A DNA stretch of 64,000 nucleotides from positions 186,001-250,000 of the forward strand of contig JBMYRH010000004.1 in the NCBI GenBank assembly GCA_049602155.1, in the 5' to 3' direction. Positions within the stretch are counted from its first letter, which is position 1; every line of letters begins with the position of its first letter. Source of the stretch: JBMYRH01 sp049602155. Its GTDB lineage: Bacteria > Myxococcota_A > UBA9042 > PHBI01 > JBMYRH01. Below the pieces are notes generated by a model, which was given only the letters and a program-made list of their open reading frames with translations, was not told where the DNA came from and searched no databases. A program made the translations under genes and the position numbers. Below, one piece after another: positions 8,592 through 17,291 of the stretch.

Positions 8592-9722
8592 TTGCAACGG
8601 CTCTTCTCACGTACAATCATCGGCGGCCTCATCGGGGCCTTCTTCGTGTGGTTAAGCGCGCGAGAATGGCCAATGGGCAAACTCGCCGGGGCCGTGACGT
8701 GGCGAGACGGGCACGTGGTGATAGGCGACGTGGACCTGCAAGCGCTCGGGGCTGGCCTCCCTCACGGAGACGGTTGGGCCATGGACGCATGGTGGACGGC
8801 GCCGTACCTCCTGCTCCTGACCCTCATCCATATACTGCGGGTGATTCGCTGGAAGCCGCTCCTTGATCCCATCGTGGAACTCGACTTCTGGACACACAAT
8901 CGAATCGGCTCCGTCGGGTTCATGGCGCTCTTCCTCATGCCACTGAGGCTGGGCGAACTCGTGCGCCCCTATTTGGTCAAGCATGAGACTGGCAAGACCC
9001 GCACCTCGGAGGTCCTCGCCACGGTTGTTGTAGAGCGGATTGCTGATGGGCTCACGGTCGTCGCCGTGCTTTTTGCCGTCCTTTTCTCGCTTCCAGCGGC
9101 AGATGAGACGACGAGCACTCGACTCCTCGTCGGTGCATGGGGGGCGCTCGCTGTGTTCGTAGGTGCGAGCGTGGTCCTGCTAGGGATGCGATGGCAACAC
9201 GACCTCACTGTCCGGCTGATCGAAGGGACGATTGGTCTCGCTTCCAAGCGGTTCGCGACGCGCATCACCGACATGACCGACGCGTTCCTTGGGGGGCTGC
9301 GTGCCCTGCCCTCGATCGGTGCATTTGCGTGGTTCGTCGCGCTGACCTTCATCTACTGGGGGGTCAACGGGGTGGCTGTCTGGCTGATGGCTCAGGCCTT
9401 TTACCTCCCTGTCGATCTCGTCGGCGGTTACGCCATGATGGCCTGCGTGGTCGTCGGCATGATGATCCCCAATTCACCGGGGAACGTCGGCAGCTTTTGG
9501 TATTTTCTGCTGCTGCCTTTGCCTCTTTACGGCGTATCAGCAGGCAGCACCCAAGCGATCGCCTTTGGGATCATGGTCTGGTGGCTCCAAGTCCTTCAGC
9601 AGGGAGCGTTTGGTGTGTGGTTCGTCCTACGGGGACAAGTCACTTGGAGACGCGTCCTTGAGGCGACAAGCGATGATAGTGATAGACTGCCGCCCGACGA
9701 CACCGAACCCGCGCTAGGATAG
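8592..9722 (+). CDS. flippase-like integral membrane protein (UPF0104/LPG_synthase_TM type)
   Basis: 376 residues with about eight membrane helices. The family pattern is recognisable: an early Arg-containing helix (LIHILRVIRW), FLMPLRLGELVRPYLV, VERIADGLTVVAVL, and the late MIPNSPGNVGSFWYF segment. Members of this fold include the membrane part of MprF and many proteins next to glycosyltransferases, where lipid or lipid-linked sugar transfer is presumed. The start is TTG 8592; no better start exists before the first helix. It is followed 4 bases later by a metallophosphoesterase, likely co-transcribed. Confidence 0.75.
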   Translation: MQRLFSRTIIGGLIGAFFVWLSAREWPMGKLAGAVTWRDGHVVIGDVDLQALGAGLPHGDGWAMDAWWTAPYLLLLTLIHILRVIRWKPLLDPIVELDFWTHNRIGSVGFMALFLMPLRLGELVRPYLVKHETGKTRTSEVLATVVVERIADGLTVVAVLFAVLFSLPAADETTSTRLLVGAWGALAVFVGASVVLLGMRWQHDLTVRLIEGTIGLASKRFATRITDMTDAFLGGLRALPSIGAFAWFVALTFIYWGVNGVAVWLMAQAFYLPVDLVGGYAMMACVVVGMMIPNSPGNVGSFWYFLLLPLPLYGVSAGSTQAIAFGIMVWWLQVLQQGAFGVWFVLRGQVTWRRVLEATSDDSDRLPPDDTEPALG

Positions 9723-9726
9723 ACCT

Positions 9727-10608
9727 TTGCTCATTGCGCATGCCTCAGACCTGCACGTCTTAGACCTCAAGGGAGTCGCCCCTTGGCGTTACCTTAACAA
9801 GCGCCTCACAGGGCTCGTAAGCCTCGCTCTCGCGCGGAAGTCGGCACATCCGCCGCATATCGCGGAGCGACTGGTCGCCGATTTACTGGAGGTCGCTCCA
9901 GATCATGTGCTGGTGACTGGCGACCTTACGAACCTCGCCTTAGAGCCGGAATTCGCTCGAGCGCGCTCGATCTTGGAGCCCCTCGCGGAGCTCGGCATTC
10001 TCTCGGTCGTCCCGGGCAACCATGACGTGTACACGAAGGGCTCAGAGCGCTCGGCGCGCTTTGAGTCGTTCTTCGGAGACCTGCTCTGGTCCGATCCCAT
10101 GCCCGAGTCAGATGAACGCTACCCCTGGTACCGAAAAGTCGGCGATGTTCACGTGCTGGGCTTCTGCTCTGCAGTGCCACGTGCTCCAGTGATGGCGACC
10201 GGAGAGGTCTCAGAGCAGCAGCTACGGCGACTCAAGGAGCTCTCTAAAGCGCACAGCTTTGATGACGGTTTCGTCATCGCGATGGTGCACCACAATCTCC
10301 ACCCGCGGGGCGGCAGAAAAGACGCGATGCACGGTCTGGACAACCGGGACATCTTCATCGAGGCCCTCAGCGCGGCAGGTGTCACCATGGTCTTACACGG
10401 CCATACGCATGTTGCGCATCGATTCCGCGTCAATGATATGGCGGTCATCGGGTGCGGGAGCTCCACTTGGAGCAGTGACGACCCGTCGCACATGGCCCGT
10501 TACAATCTCTACCAGATCGACGACGGGGAGCTCCAGGCGATCACCACACGGATCTTCTCCGCCGAGGAAGACCGATTCGTGGACGCCGGCCACCTCGAGG
10601 TCCCGTAA
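9727..10608 (+). CDS. calcineurin-like metallophosphoesterase
   Basis: 293 residues, TTG start 4 bases after the previous stop. The two-metal site is complete: SDLH (D8, H10), GD (65-66) in VTGDLTN, GNHD (97-100), MVHHN and the C-terminal HGHTH. The family hydrolyses phosphomono- or diesters; cyclic-nucleotide phosphodiesterases and UDP-sugar lipid hydrolases share this motif order, so the substrate cannot be named. It has no signal peptide and is probably cytoplasmic or at the inner face of the membrane. Its tight spacing with the flippase-like gene points to a shared lipid or envelope role. Confidence 0.82.
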   Translation: MLIAHASDLHVLDLKGVAPWRYLNKRLTGLVSLALARKSAHPPHIAERLVADLLEVAPDHVLVTGDLTNLALEPEFARARSILEPLAELGILSVVPGNHDVYTKGSERSARFESFFGDLLWSDPMPESDERYPWYRKVGDVHVLGFCSAVPRAPVMATGEVSEQQLRRLKELSKAHSFDDGFVIAMVHHNLHPRGGRKDAMHGLDNRDIFIEALSAAGVTMVLHGHTHVAHRFRVNDMAVIGCGSSTWSSDDPSHMARYNLYQIDDGELQAITTRIFSAEEDRFVDAGHLEVP

Positions 10609-10644
10609 CGCCGCGATCGCGCCCTCCTCTCCTGGTCCTGGATC

Positions 10645-10676
10645 AAAAAAGGGCAGCTCCCGAAGGATGCCGCCCT
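10645..10676 (-). terminator. intrinsic terminator of rpsU
   Basis: Read on the minus strand, a stem AGGGCGGC / GCTGCCCT (one mismatch) is followed by a T6 run (the A6 at 10645-10650 on the plus strand). It sits 59 bases past the rpsU stop. On the plus strand the same hairpin is followed by TGTTTCTCTCTT and might also stop the metallophosphoesterase transcript. Confidence 0.75.
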
Positions 10677-10734
10677 GTTTCTCTCTTGAGGAGAGGCCCC
10701 ACCCGGTGGGCTGCCCTCTCGATGTCTCTACCGC

Positions 10735-11001
10735 CTAGCGGCCACCGCGTTGAGCGCGTGCCTGGCGGCGCATCGCCTTACGAAGCCGGCGCTCTGCCTC
10801 ACGCGACTTGCGCTTGCGGCGCTCGGAGGGCTTCTCGTAGAAGCGGCGCTTCTTGAGCTCCTTGTAGATCCCCTCGTTGGCCATCTTACGCTTCAGCTGA
10901 TTGATCGCGCGGTTGATGTTGTCACCCTCAACACGGACCACCAACGGTGGCAGCTCTTGGCGGGGACGACGTGGGGGACGGGATTGGTATTGGCTCGTCA
11001 T
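10735..11001 (-). CDS. rpsU: 30S ribosomal protein bS21
   Basis: 88 residues, very basic. The bS21 core is clear: VRVEGDNINRAINQLKRKM, then KELKKRRFYEKPSERRKRK, with an Arg/Lys-rich tail ending RAQRGGR. It carries an N-terminal extension of about 19 residues compared with the 65-70 residue proteins of many bacteria. bS21 sits on the small subunit near the mRNA exit and helps initiation. It stands alone, with its own terminator and a likely promoter upstream. Confidence 0.96.
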   Translation of the reverse strand: MTSQYQSRPPRRPRQELPPLVVRVEGDNINRAINQLKRKMANEGIYKELKKRRFYEKPSERRKRKSREAERRLRKAMRRQARAQRGGR

Positions 11002-11127
11002 GGAGTTTTCCTATCAGCGCGATTGGGTCGAACAACCAGATCTTCCTAAACAGTTCCGGCCAGTTTCAACCCGCCGATTCGACATGAGGTGGTCTCCCTC
11101 GCCAAACCGGCATGATTTGGAGGCGTG

Positions 11128-11156
11128 TACTTAACGGGCAACGGCCATCCTGTCAA
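11128..11156 (-). promoter_or_regulatory. candidate rpsU promoter
   Basis: On the minus strand a perfect -35 TTGACA lies at 11156-11151. A weak -10 (TAAGTA, 11133-11128) follows a 17-base spacer. The start point would fall about 120 bases before rpsU, leaving a long leader. Confidence 0.4.
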
Positions 11157-11203
11157 CGCTCTGTTTTCTTGCGAGCGTCTGGTTGCACTCAGACACTCTA
11201 GGG

Positions 11204-11899
11204 ATGGTTAAGGACTACCACCACGCCACGAGGCACCCTGCGACGGTCGCGCTGGCCGTCTTGCCGCTTGCGCTCGTGTACGGACTCGGGCTCCTCTGGG
11301 CCTCACCAGCGGCACGCTCAGGGGTCGATATCGTCACTGGCATCTTGATGTCTAACCTCGGCGTAAAAGGCTACATCGGTGTCCAATCGGGGCTCTCCCT
11401 GACCGTCCTTGGGTATGCCATCTATCACTTCAGGAGCCAGACTCTGAAGCGTGCGCTGCTGACCTTGCCCATCGTGGTCGAGTCGGCAATCTATGGCCTG
11501 ATGATGGGCTTCCTCATCCTCCACGTGATGGAGGAGCAACATCTCCTCGGGCCGCTCTTAGTCCCGTCCGGGCTCTTGGATTGGACGGTGCTCTCCGCGG
11601 GCGCCGGCCTGCACGAGGAGCTGCTCTTCCGGCTGATGCTCTTGCCGGCGATGGCGATCGGCTTAGAGCACATCATGGCGATGCCAAAGCCACTCGCTTG
11701 GGGAGCCGCCGCGATCGGCTCAAGTCTGCTCTTCGCAGGCGCTCACCACTTCGCAGGGGAGCCCTTCGAGGTCTACGCTTTCACCTACCGCACCTTCGCA
11801 GGGCTCTTCTTTGCCGGCGTATTCCTGACCCGTGGATTCGCCGTCGCCACATGGACCCACGCGATCTACGATCTGCATGTCCTGTGGAGCCAAGGCTGA
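11204..11899 (+). CDS. CPBP-family intramembrane metalloprotease
   Basis: 231 residues from ATG 11204; an in-frame TTG at 11183 would add seven residues. It is an integral membrane protein with about six helices. The CPBP (Abi/Rce1-like) signature is present: EE-xxx-R as E138-E139-LLF-R143, then FAGAHH, then HAIYDLHV, which supply the catalytic Glu and His. Members process prenylated or peptide substrates within the membrane, and many have unknown targets. The 3' end overlaps the convergent Cys-repeat gene by 34 bases. It stands alone, divergent from rpsU. Confidence 0.8.
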   Translation: MVKDYHHATRHPATVALAVLPLALVYGLGLLWASPAARSGVDIVTGILMSNLGVKGYIGVQSGLSLTVLGYAIYHFRSQTLKRALLTLPIVVESAIYGLMMGFLILHVMEEQHLLGPLLVPSGLLDWTVLSAGAGLHEELLFRLMLLPAMAIGLEHIMAMPKPLAWGAAAIGSSLLFAGAHHFAGEPFEVYAFTYRTFAGLFFAGVFLTRGFAVATWTHAIYDLHVLWSQG

Positions 11900-13590
11900 C
11901 CCGAGCCTCGGCGGCGCCAAACGATCGCAAGCCCCACGAGGAGCAGGCCCCACCAAGACGTCGTCTCCCGCTGACTCGCAGTACAGCCCTGAGCCGCATC
12001 ACCGCCGCTCGGGATACCGCCCTCGTCGCTCAAAACACAATCTCCAACCAACGCGTTCCAAACCTCGTCGGGTCCACACGAGACAGATGCCTCTGCGTCG
12101 TCGCCGTCGTCGTCGCCGTCGCCGTAAACGGTCGCGCAACGCCCGAGGGCAGTCGTGCAAATGAGACCATCCGGGCATGTGCCACAGGAGCCACCGCAGC
12201 CATCATCACCGCACTCGCGCCCCTCACAGCTGCAGTCGTCATTACCGTCGGGAGTGCCCGCGCCACCATCGGTCGATGAACTGTCGACGCACTCCCCCGT
12301 CTCAAGCTCACATGAGGCACCGACTGCGCAGGTTCCGCATAGCCCGCCGCAGCCATCATCGCCGCACGCTCGATCCACACAATCAGCGTCGCACCCCTCA
12401 TAGCAAAATCCGTCACTGTCGCAGCCCCAACCGGACACGCAGGTGCCGCAACTCCCACCGCAGCTGTCTGGACCGCATTGACGCGCCCCACAGTTGGGGA
12501 CGCAGGGGTCGAGACATGTGCCCGCTTGGCACGCCCAGCCCGCTGGGCAATTGCCGCAATAGCCCCCACACCCATCTTCACCACAGCTCTTACCTATACA
12601 GTCGGGCTCACAGTCTTCCGGGACAACGCAGAGCCCCAACTCGTCACATACGGTGCCGCCGAAGCAGCCACCACAGCTTCCGCCACATCCGTCATCCCCG
12701 CAGACTTTGCCCGAGCAGTCGGGGTCGCACTGCTCTGCACAACTTCCAGCGTGACAAAAGAGTCCGGCCTGACATGTCCCGCAGCTCCCTCCGCATCCAT
12801 CATCCCCGCACTGCTTCCCGAGGCAATTCGGGTTACAGGCGCTTGTGCAGACAAAGTTGGTGCAGACCTCTTGGGCTGGGCACGTCCCACAGCTGCCCCC
12901 GCACCCGTCGTCACCACACTGCTTGCCGAAACAATCACCTTGGCAGCTCTGCTCGCCGCACTGGCCCCATGCGTCGCACTGCTCCGGGAAGGTGCAACTC
13001 CCGCATTGCCCGCCGCATCCGTCATCGCCACACTCTTTACCCGCACAAGAGCACGTCGGATCTCCGCCTCCCCCCGTATCGCCTCCACAAGTCGAGGGGT
13101 TCTGCCCCGACGGATCAGCGCTCGGTGAAGGGGAACAATCGTAGTAGCCCTGAGAACTCCAACCGCAGTACTGGGCTGGAGCGGGGCAAGCGGCAGGGCA
13201 TATGCCGCAGCCAAAGGAGATCACCTGAGATGCACAGATGTCATCCCAGACCGTCGAACAGCAATATGTATCGAGCGCGCAGACGCATGCGGCGACGGTC
13301 GCATCACAACACCCGACATCCCCGAAGCTAGATGCCTCGCAGCAGCTGTGCGTGCCGGTGGTCAGGTTTTGGACGCAATCCAGTGCGCACTGGACCCCGT
13401 TTTCGCACCAAAGCACCTGCGAGAAGTCACCGCAGCAGCCTGCGTAGCTCGTCGTCATCGTACAGGAACCGACCGCGACCCCCGCGCCCGTACATTGCGC
13501 CTCGGCAGGTGGACTACCGCCCACAAATAGGACCAACGCTAACGCTGCACACGCGCCATAACTGCGACCGTAATGAAAGCAAGCGGTCAT
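11866..13590 (-). CDS. secreted Cys-rich repeat protein with MYXO-CTERM-like tail
   Basis: 574 residues with a Sec signal (cleavage near AEA-QC). Residues about 40-140 are a Cys-rich module (CCDATVAACVC, then CC-x-TVWDDICA) common in myxobacterial surface proteins. Residues about 180-485 hold eight copies of a unit with core CGDDGCGGxCGxC. The C-terminus has a Cys (GCTASQ), a hydrophobic helix and RRR, which is the MYXO-CTERM plan, but it runs on for 14 residues beyond the Arg cluster. The tail predicts sorting to the cell surface. The repeats probably form disulphide-knotted or calcium-binding units; the function is unknown. Confidence 0.8.
   Translation of the reverse strand: MTACFHYGRSYGACAALALVLFVGGSPPAEAQCTGAGVAVGSCTMTTSYAGCCGDFSQVLWCENGVQCALDCVQNLTTGTHSCCEASSFGDVGCCDATVAACVCALDTYCCSTVWDDICASQVISFGCGICPAACPAPAQYCGWSSQGYYDCSPSPSADPSGQNPSTCGGDTGGGGDPTCSCAGKECGDDGCGGQCGSCTFPEQCDAWGQCGEQSCQGDCFGKQCGDDGCGGSCGTCPAQEVCTNFVCTSACNPNCLGKQCGDDGCGGSCGTCQAGLFCHAGSCAEQCDPDCSGKVCGDDGCGGSCGGCFGGTVCDELGLCVVPEDCEPDCIGKSCGEDGCGGYCGNCPAGWACQAGTCLDPCVPNCGARQCGPDSCGGSCGTCVSGWGCDSDGFCYEGCDADCVDRACGDDGCGGLCGTCAVGASCELETGECVDSSSTDGGAGTPDGNDDCSCEGRECGDDGCGGSCGTCPDGLICTTALGRCATVYGDGDDDGDDAEASVSCGPDEVWNALVGDCVLSDEGGIPSGGDAAQGCTASQRETTSWWGLLLVGLAIVWRRRGSGQPWLHRTCRS
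12136..13053 (-). repeat. eight tandem Cys-rich protein repeats
   Basis: Within the preceding gene, eight copies of a unit of about 35-45 residues share CxGKxCGDDGCGGxCGxC. Copy 6 is the most divergent (CGPDSCGG). The repeat leaves long open frames on the opposite strand that are not genes. Confidence 0.85.
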
Positions 13591-13800
13591 CGGGAGGCCC
13601 TAAGGTCCAAGAGAGCGACGAGCAGCGGCACCTGCCCTCTGATCAGGATGGATCGAGTATACGGGGCCCGGATAAGCGATTCCAGGCCCAAATTGCGGAT
13701 AGTTGGGTGCATTTGTGGGCAAAGTGTGACCCATCCATAGACTCTTCAAAAGAGACCGGCACGTTCTGCCGCGCTCCTGGGCCTCATGACCCGGTAGAGA

Positions 13801-16680
13801 ATGAAGCACGAAGCCCCAAAGCCCCCTCGCGGAGTCCGCGCCCGTCGCATGCATGCGACCCTGCGCGAAGTCGACCTTACCCTGCCCAAGCGGAGCCGTC
13901 GGGAACGCGTACGCCTCGCCGCAGCCATCGGTGGGTGTGCCCTGCTCGCAATCGCGCTGACGATGACGATCGTGCTGCACGTCGGTCGACAATGGATCGC
14001 GGAGCGCGTCGCAGGGGCTGCACATCGGGTCGGAGTCGACGTGACCGTCGAATTCGTGACCTTCGACCTCATCGACGGCCTGACCGTGGAGGGGCTTCAC
14101 GTCGACGCCCCCGCCCCGCACGATCTCAGCCTCGTCATCGAGAGCGCCACCACGGATGTGGGGTGGCTGGACATCTTGAGCGGTGATCCGCGCCCGAAGA
14201 AGCTGAACCTCCAGCGCGTCCATGCGCAGGGGCGCCTAGATGATGACGCCCTCGCGTGGGTGGAAGGCCTGCGCACCTCGCGAACGCCCGCGCTGCAAAC
14301 GGAGACCAGCCAAGGGTGGCGTGGTGAGATCCATGTCTCCGATGGCTCTGCGAACATTGACATCAATGTCCACCTCGAGGGCCTCCCGAAGACAGGTCAA
14401 ACCCTCGCCCTGAATGGCTGGGAGGGCACCCTGCAACGTCAGGCTGCGCTTCAATTCGATGCCACGGGCGATATCACAATCGAAGGACAGGAGCGCACAG
14501 CCGCCATGGGGTTCCGAACCGGCCCTGACGCAGCCTTCCACATCACCCTCGATGATCCGGTGGGGCTTGAAGTCTCAGGCCTGGGCGCGCCACTTCAACT
14601 CCAGGTAGAGGGAGCCCGCTGGAGTCGTCGACACGGTGCGCTTCAGGTCCAAGGGTTAGGCATCTCGCACGGCGAGAACAGTGTCGCTATCAAACGCGTT
14701 CAGTTGGGCGGTGGCTCGTTCCCTTGGGTCGGGGCCCGCGCACCACGGTCGCTGACGCTCGAGAAGGTCACTGGCCATGCGGCGGGCCATCGGATCGATG
14801 TCGGCGGCGGGAGCGTCACGCTCGCGACCCCACAGCCAGAGATCTCACCCTGGCTCCCACTGCCGCGAGAAGTGCGCCTTGAAGCTGTGAACCTCGGCTC
14901 AACCGGAGATGGGCTAGAAGCAACCGCGCACCGCGTCACGCTCGGGATGGCTCAGGATCAATGGCAAGACGCACTCACCGATGCGCCCGGACGCCTCATC
15001 AAGACGATCGACGTGCAGCAACCCAGCGTCAGCCTAAGCATCGCAGACGTCGGGCTCCTTGAAGAGACAGCCGTCGCTGTGACCTCGGACAGCGCTCATG
15101 GCGCCTCACTCCTCGACGCGCTGGTAAGCTCTGACGACGCCCTGGTCATTCCTGGCGCTTCGGACATCATCGCTCAACTCGAACGGCGGCGGCTCTCTGT
15201 CACCCGAGGGCGACTCCTGATTCACAGCGGCGACACCGATGTGCAAGACGGCATTCGCCTCGACGACCTTTCGTTGACTTGGGCGCCTGCCACGGAGGGC
15301 GGCGGCACCGCCTCAGTCCACGCCCTCGTGCGACGAGATGGCAAGCGATCTGGACGCTTAGATGTGACGGGTGACGTTGGTAACGATGGGTCATTGCGCG
15401 CTGCAAACGGTGCCATCTCTGGCACGGGCCTGGCCCATGTCCTCAGCCGCCTCTCGGAGTACGTCACCGTCCAACCCGATGCATGGCTGAAAGCGGACTT
15501 TGCATACCAACACAGCCCCTCCGCAGCACATCGCCATCGCGTCACAGGTGAGGTGAGGTTCGAGGACTTTGGGTTCGAAGCGTGGCGCATCAGCCACGCC
15601 CCCGTCGCAGGGCTAGAAGGTCACCTGCGCTATGAAGGCCTCATCGATCCCTCGCGTAAAACCCTGGGGCTGAATATCACCGAGTTTGAGATGGATGGCG
15701 CGCGAGCGAAGGGAGGCTTCGACGTGGCTCTCAAGCCTGGTCAGCGTCCAAGTGTGACCGCGCACTTCGATCTACCGAAGCAAGACTGTGGACAGCTGGC
15801 CCGCGCGGTTCCCAAGGCCCTCTTACCGAGGCTCAAGGGCTTGAAGCTCTCCGGCCACCTTGAGGCCGCCGCCACCTTCTCCGTCGATCTCAATGATCCA
15901 AGCACCGTGAAGCTCGACGTCGACGGTAAGATGAAGGAATGCCGCGTCGTGACGCTCGGCGGCAACATCGACCTCGAGACATTGCGCGGTAACTTCATTC
16001 ATCACCCTGTCGAGCCAAAACGTGGACGCCGCGACGACATCGCAGTCGGACGAGGCACTCAGCAGTGGATCTCTGAAAACCAGCTCCCCACTTACCTCAA
16101 GTCAGCGGCGGTCATGACAGAAGATCGTGCCTTCCAAAGCCACAAGGGAGTCCGTTGGGACCTCATCGGCAAAGCCATCAAACTCAACCTCGAGCAAGCG
16201 CGCTTTGCTTACGGGGGAAGCACCATCACGCAACAGCTGGTGAAGAACCTATTCCTGAGCAGAGAGAAGACGCTCTCGCGAAAGCTTGAGGAGCTGATCA
16301 TCTCCTGGGAGCTCGAGCGGCGCTATAACAAGAACGAAATCCTGGAACTCTATGTCAACGTGATCGAGTACGGCCCTGACATCTATGGCGTCCGTAAGGC
16401 CGCGCACTACTACTTTGGAAAGCCCCCGTGGCACCTCAGCCCAGCGGAGTCCGCGTTCATCATGGGGCTTAAGCCGTACCCTCGTGCAGGACACCGTCAA
16501 TGGCAGTCACAGACTCTCAACGGGTGGTGGCGCAAGCGAGTCAGCAATGTGATGCGCGTGTCGGGTAACCAGAGCGGTGGCTCATCCGTGACGTTCAGAG
16601 CCCCTGGTGCATCGTTCTGGAGCGGCGTCGCAGGCCCCCCAGTCTCCTCAACGGACGAGAGCCCTGTTCCGTCGCCATGA
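13801..16680 (+). CDS. AsmA-like/GT51 transglycosylase fusion
   Basis: 959 residues. One membrane helix lies near residues 40-62. A periplasmic region of about 650 residues follows, beta-rich with the look of AsmA/TamB-like proteins (FDLIDGLTVEGLHVDAP; LDDLSLTW; GHLEAAATF). The last 200 residues are a GT51 peptidoglycan glycosyltransferase: EDRAFQSHKG with catalytic E774, GGSTITQQLVKN (805 onward), RKLEELI, KNEILELYVN and a final PAESAFIMGLKP. No transpeptidase domain follows, so it would polymerise lipid II without crosslinking, like a monofunctional MtgA with a huge N-terminal arm. An alternative ATG at 13849 would drop 16 residues. Confidence 0.85.
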   Translation: MKHEAPKPPRGVRARRMHATLREVDLTLPKRSRRERVRLAAAIGGCALLAIALTMTIVLHVGRQWIAERVAGAAHRVGVDVTVEFVTFDLIDGLTVEGLHVDAPAPHDLSLVIESATTDVGWLDILSGDPRPKKLNLQRVHAQGRLDDDALAWVEGLRTSRTPALQTETSQGWRGEIHVSDGSANIDINVHLEGLPKTGQTLALNGWEGTLQRQAALQFDATGDITIEGQERTAAMGFRTGPDAAFHITLDDPVGLEVSGLGAPLQLQVEGARWSRRHGALQVQGLGISHGENSVAIKRVQLGGGSFPWVGARAPRSLTLEKVTGHAAGHRIDVGGGSVTLATPQPEISPWLPLPREVRLEAVNLGSTGDGLEATAHRVTLGMAQDQWQDALTDAPGRLIKTIDVQQPSVSLSIADVGLLEETAVAVTSDSAHGASLLDALVSSDDALVIPGASDIIAQLERRRLSVTRGRLLIHSGDTDVQDGIRLDDLSLTWAPATEGGGTASVHALVRRDGKRSGRLDVTGDVGNDGSLRAANGAISGTGLAHVLSRLSEYVTVQPDAWLKADFAYQHSPSAAHRHRVTGEVRFEDFGFEAWRISHAPVAGLEGHLRYEGLIDPSRKTLGLNITEFEMDGARAKGGFDVALKPGQRPSVTAHFDLPKQDCGQLARAVPKALLPRLKGLKLSGHLEAAATFSVDLNDPSTVKLDVDGKMKECRVVTLGGNIDLETLRGNFIHHPVEPKRGRRDDIAVGRGTQQWISENQLPTYLKSAAVMTEDRAFQSHKGVRWDLIGKAIKLNLEQARFAYGGSTITQQLVKNLFLSREKTLSRKLEELIISWELERRYNKNEILELYVNVIEYGPDIYGVRKAAHYYFGKPPWHLSPAESAFIMGLKPYPRAGHRQWQSQTLNGWWRKRVSNVMRVSGNQSGGSSVTFRAPGASFWSGVAGPPVSSTDESPVPSP

Positions 16681-17291
16681 GCGCTTTTAGCGCCCCTTCG
16701 TTGGTGGTGCGATCGACCGCGTGAGTGCTATAGAGGTACGAAGAGACGACAACGAGACACTGGACACCTTTGCGCTCGAGAACGGGCCTGGTCCGCTGGC
16801 TGAGGCTGGCTTAGCGAGAGGTGTCAGCCTTCCCCGGTGACGCAAATCCACACGAATTACGAGAATCACCGCATCGGTGACGGGCGCTTTAGCTGCCGAG
16901 TCAAAGCGCTTGACGCTGCAGCCACAAGAGACCTTCCAGGCGATCTGGCCACGAGGGGACTTCGAGCCTGCTCATACGGCTCACTGGGACCTCCCGATCC
17001 GCGAAGACTCATGAGAAAGGGCTTCTGTGAGAGTTCGCACAACATGTCGCGCCCCCAAAGTTTTGGGCGGCAGGGTCCGCTCAATGCAAGCCTGACCGCC
17101 ACGCTAGGGACTCATCCGTTGACGCAGCGCGACAGAGCCGAGGCCGTCAGGCAGATGAGACGTACCTATCGTGCCGGTCTGCCACTACACTATGCGTTAC
17201 CCGAAGACGCCGATGCTGAGAGGCATCACCCGGGTCAGTACACAACGCGCCTACAGAGCCCCAGGTTCCGAGGTGACAAGGAGCGCACGCG
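16681..17291. other. 611-base stretch without a convincing gene
   Basis: No recognisable protein, tRNA or terminator was found. A frame opening at GTG 16837 runs 152 codons and ends in an ATGA overlap with the next start, but it has no ribosome site, is rich in AGA/AGG/CTA codons unlike its neighbours, and has no domain features. A short hairpin (CCCAAA/TTTGGG) lies near 17053-17068. It could hold the promoter and regulatory region of the lipoprotein gene or a decayed gene. Confidence 0.5.

Noticed and set aside
12136..13053. Repeats that could be mistaken for CRISPR
   Set aside because: The repeats are in frame, unequal and code for the Cys motif; no spacers or cas genes.
12177..13331. Long antisense frame (384 codons) over the Cys-repeat gene
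   Set aside because: A by-product of the repeated Cys/Gly codons; sequence is His/Arg-rich nonsense with no start signals.
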